64,000 nt of DNA, from positions 279,481 through 343,480 of the forward strand of contig NZ_JONV01000008.1 in the NCBI RefSeq assembly GCF_000712035.1. Reading direction: 5' to 3'. This document shows positions 62,191-64,000 of this stretch, piece after piece. This DNA is from Salinicoccus luteus DSM 17002. Its GTDB lineage: Bacteria > Bacillota > Bacilli > Staphylococcales > Salinicoccaceae. Numbering within the stretch: position 1 is the stretch's first letter; each line of letters opens with the position of its first letter. The notes below the pieces were generated by a model, which worked only from the letters and a program-made list of their open reading frames with translations, ran no database searches and was not told the origin of the DNA. The position numbers were made by a program, and so were the translations under genes.

Positions 62191-62634
62191 ATGAAGATGA
62201 TGGATGCCCATGACCAGTTCACTGAATCGATCAATGCGCTGAAAAAGACCGGTGTTCGTATTACGCCACAGAGAAAAGCAGTGCTCAGGTACATGATAGA
62301 AACAGAAGAACATCCGACTGCTGATGATATTTTCAAGGCGCTTTCTAATGAATATCCAAATATGAGTGTGGCCACTATATATAATAACTTGAAACTCTTC
62401 AAAGAAACGGGATTTGTAAAAGAGCTCACCTACGGAGATGCTTCAAGCCGTTTCGACTTCATTACGGACACGCACTATCATATCATCTGCAGTGAATGCG
62501 GGAAGATCACGGATTTCCACTATCCCGGCCTGGAGGAAGTGGAACATCTTGCAGGGTCAGTCACCTCGTACGATGTCAGTCATCACAGGCTTGAAATCTA
62601 TGGTGTCTGTCCGGAGTGCCGCAAAGCGGAATAG
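62191..62634 (+). CDS. perR: Peroxide-responsive repressor PerR
   Basis: This 147-residue Fur-family regulator has the winged helix with [13 protein letters not shown] and [12 protein letters not shown] (recognition helix), the [17 protein letters not shown] region with regulatory metal ligands, and the second zinc CxxC in VCPECRKAE. Lack of an additional Fur-type metal histidine set and the conserved position beside bcp and ygzB (UPF0295) point to PerR rather than Fur or Zur. It senses peroxide through Fe-dependent histidine oxidation and represses antioxidant genes. AAGGAAGG lies before the ATG. Confidence 0.9.
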   Translation: MKMMDAHDQFTESINALKKTGVRITPQRKAVLRYMIETEEHPTADDIFKALSNEYPNMSVATIYNNLKLFKETGFVKELTYGDASSRFDFITDTHYHIICSECGKITDFHYPGLEEVEHLAGSVTSYDVSHHRLEIYGVCPECRKAE

Positions 62635-62643
62635 CCCAAAAAG

Positions 62644-62681
62644 AAAAAATGAGCAGGGGAGTGGACCCCTGCTCATTTTTT
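62644..62681. terminator. Bidirectional terminator after perR
   Basis: A 16-bp perfect stem (AAAAAATGAGCAGGGG with CCCCTGCTCATTTTTT) has a six-base loop, shared with the converging UPF0295 gene. Confidence 0.94.
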
Positions 62682-63062
62682 CTGTTCAGATTCTTTTTCT
62701 TCGATTGCCTTTTTCCTGCGGTGTTCCACATTATAGTCCAGGGAGAATTCCTCCCCCTCCAGCTCCTTGTCGATGGTCAACGGTTCCTTGCAGTGCTGGC
62801 AAAAATCGACATGTCCCAATATCTTCGTATGCTTCTCACAATTCGGACACTGTACAGTAACTGCACGCGTACTGATCAAGCCCACCCAGAAATAGATGAC
62901 GAAGCTCAGAAGGATCGGCAGCAGTCCTATAAGAAGGAAGATGCTGAAAACCCATTGGTATTCCCTGAAGAATACGCCGAGATACATTGTTCCCATACCT
63001 ATAAAGATCAGGGCCAGTGCATAGCCACGGATACGCAGTATTTTGTTTCCTGGTTTCTTCAT
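62673..63062 (-). CDS. UPF0295 (YgzB) membrane protein
   Basis: This 129-residue protein has two membrane segments (RIRGYALALIFIGMGTMYLG and FSIFLLIGLLPILLSFVIYFW), a zinc ribbon (VQCPNCEKHT, HVDFCQHCKEP) and a charged C-terminus, the exact layout of UPF0295. It lies beside perR as in staphylococci and bacilli. AGAGGTGA gives a good site for the ATG at 63062. The last ten codons lie in the stem of the shared terminator. Function unknown. Confidence 0.88.
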   Translation of the reverse strand: MKKPGNKILRIRGYALALIFIGMGTMYLGVFFREYQWVFSIFLLIGLLPILLSFVIYFWVGLISTRAVTVQCPNCEKHTKILGHVDFCQHCKEPLTIDKELEGEEFSLDYNVEHRRKKAIEEKESEQKK

Positions 63063-63182
63063 AAAACATTTCACCTCTGAAATTCATTATATACAAGTTA
63101 TAGCATTTATGATAATCTAATATTTAGCATTTGGTGAACAACATACGCAAACGAAAAGATTTAAAAAAGTTTTCGAAAGTCG

Positions 63183-63211
63183 TTGACACCGAACAGCCAA
63201 CTTGGTATGAT
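63183..63211 (+). promoter_or_regulatory. rRNA promoter P1
   Basis: TTGACA at 63183-63188, 17 bases, TATGAT at 63206-63211: a near-consensus sigma-A promoter, about 250 bases before the 16S gene. Confidence 0.8.
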
Positions 63212-63305
63212 ATGAAAGTCGCTGATTTGAGGAACACACCAACAGCCGATACAGACAACAAAACATTTTATTTCAAAAAAATATTCGAAAGTGTAAAATT
63301 AACGC

Positions 63306-63334
63306 TTGAATAGTTTTGAGAAGTAAGGTAGTAT
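63306..63334 (+). promoter_or_regulatory. Probable rRNA promoter P2
   Basis: TTGAAT at 63306-63311, 17 bases, TAGTAT at 63329-63334. It is weaker than P1 and lies about 130 bases before 16S. Tandem promoters are usual for rRNA operons. Confidence 0.6.
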
Positions 63335-63463
63335 TATAAGAGTGATTTCGAGAGAACATTGAAAACTGAATGACAATATGTCAACGTTAATTCCGAAAAA
63401 AAACGAATGCTTCGGCATTCAACTTGGGCGACAAGTAAAACCGCAACGGAGTCAGAGAACTTC
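63335..63463 (+). other. 16S leader region with TTCG hairpin
   Basis: The pre-16S leader holds a compact hairpin (GAATGC at 63405-63410, TTCG loop, GCATTC at 63415-63420), likely part of rRNA processing or antitermination. No protein-coding signal is seen. Confidence 0.5.

Positions 63464-64000
<537 letters not shown>

Noticed and set aside
63131..63313. A 60-codon plus-strand frame before the rRNA operon
   Set aside because: It covers the P1 promoter and lacks a ribosome site. The segment is better explained as promoter and leader DNA.

Overview
The window comes from a low-to-mid GC Gram-positive coccus of the Staphylococcaceae, most likely Salinicoccus or a close relative. Three things point there. 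The 16S rRNA 5' part begins near 63464. The block ntdP - Sav1866-type ABC exporter - 3-methyladenine glycosylase - FUSC protein - gsaB - bcp - perR - UPF0295 - rRNA (55 to 64 kb) is the order I recall from Staphylococcus aureus. The core genes are clearly richer in GC than S. aureus. The genus is an inference; the family is well supported.

Layout. 1-5.4 kb: core genes (3' end of dagK, a degenerate M50-like membrane protein, glucose 1-dehydrogenase, a cytoplasmic 2',3'-cyclic phosphodiesterase/5'-nucleotidase, rlmD). 5.4-11.6 kb: an AT-rich accessory island with a complete two-gene Gabija anti-phage system (gajA, gajB), a decayed IS30-type transposase and a GIY-YIG/TPR protein. 11.7-14.4 kb: core genes (dus, RDD protein, zinc-ribbon protein) ending in a GNAT acetyltransferase cut short at about 14.42 kb. 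14.4-19.25 kb: a second AT-rich island with a Septu-like pair (AAA ATPase plus HNH nuclease) and a large DUF4365-like protein, a candidate three-gene defence locus. 19.4-28.3 kb: metabolic and housekeeping genes (cysK, ABC ATPase, ring-cleaving dioxygenase, macrodomain hydrolase, a second RlmD-like methyltransferase, ACR3-like transporter), tRNA-Val and an orphan vsr endonuclease.

28.4-34.8 kb is a sulfur operon behind a SAM-I riboswitch: O-acetylhomoserine sulfhydrylase fused to a CoA-binding domain, an SsuABC-type importer and acetyl-CoA synthetase. MetY releases acetate and AcsA would reactivate it to acetyl-CoA, so the operon may recycle the by-product of homocysteine synthesis. It ends in a perfect 56-bp palindrome.

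34.9-47.2 kb holds a DUF2975/XRE/DUF2975 operon, a beta-glucuronidase relic, a membrane-anchored thermonuclease with an excalibur domain, ohr, permeases, dinB behind a LexA-type SOS box, FUSC, map, carbonic anhydrase and YihY. 47.3-55 kb holds ampS, an acyl-CoA thioesterase, recX, yfhH, a TagGH-like pair whose ATPase subunit has lost its nucleotide-binding motifs, yfhP and mutY. The window ends with the conserved ntdP-to-perR block, two rRNA promoters and the partial 16S gene. Most core transcription units end in clear stem-loops, several of them shared by convergent genes.
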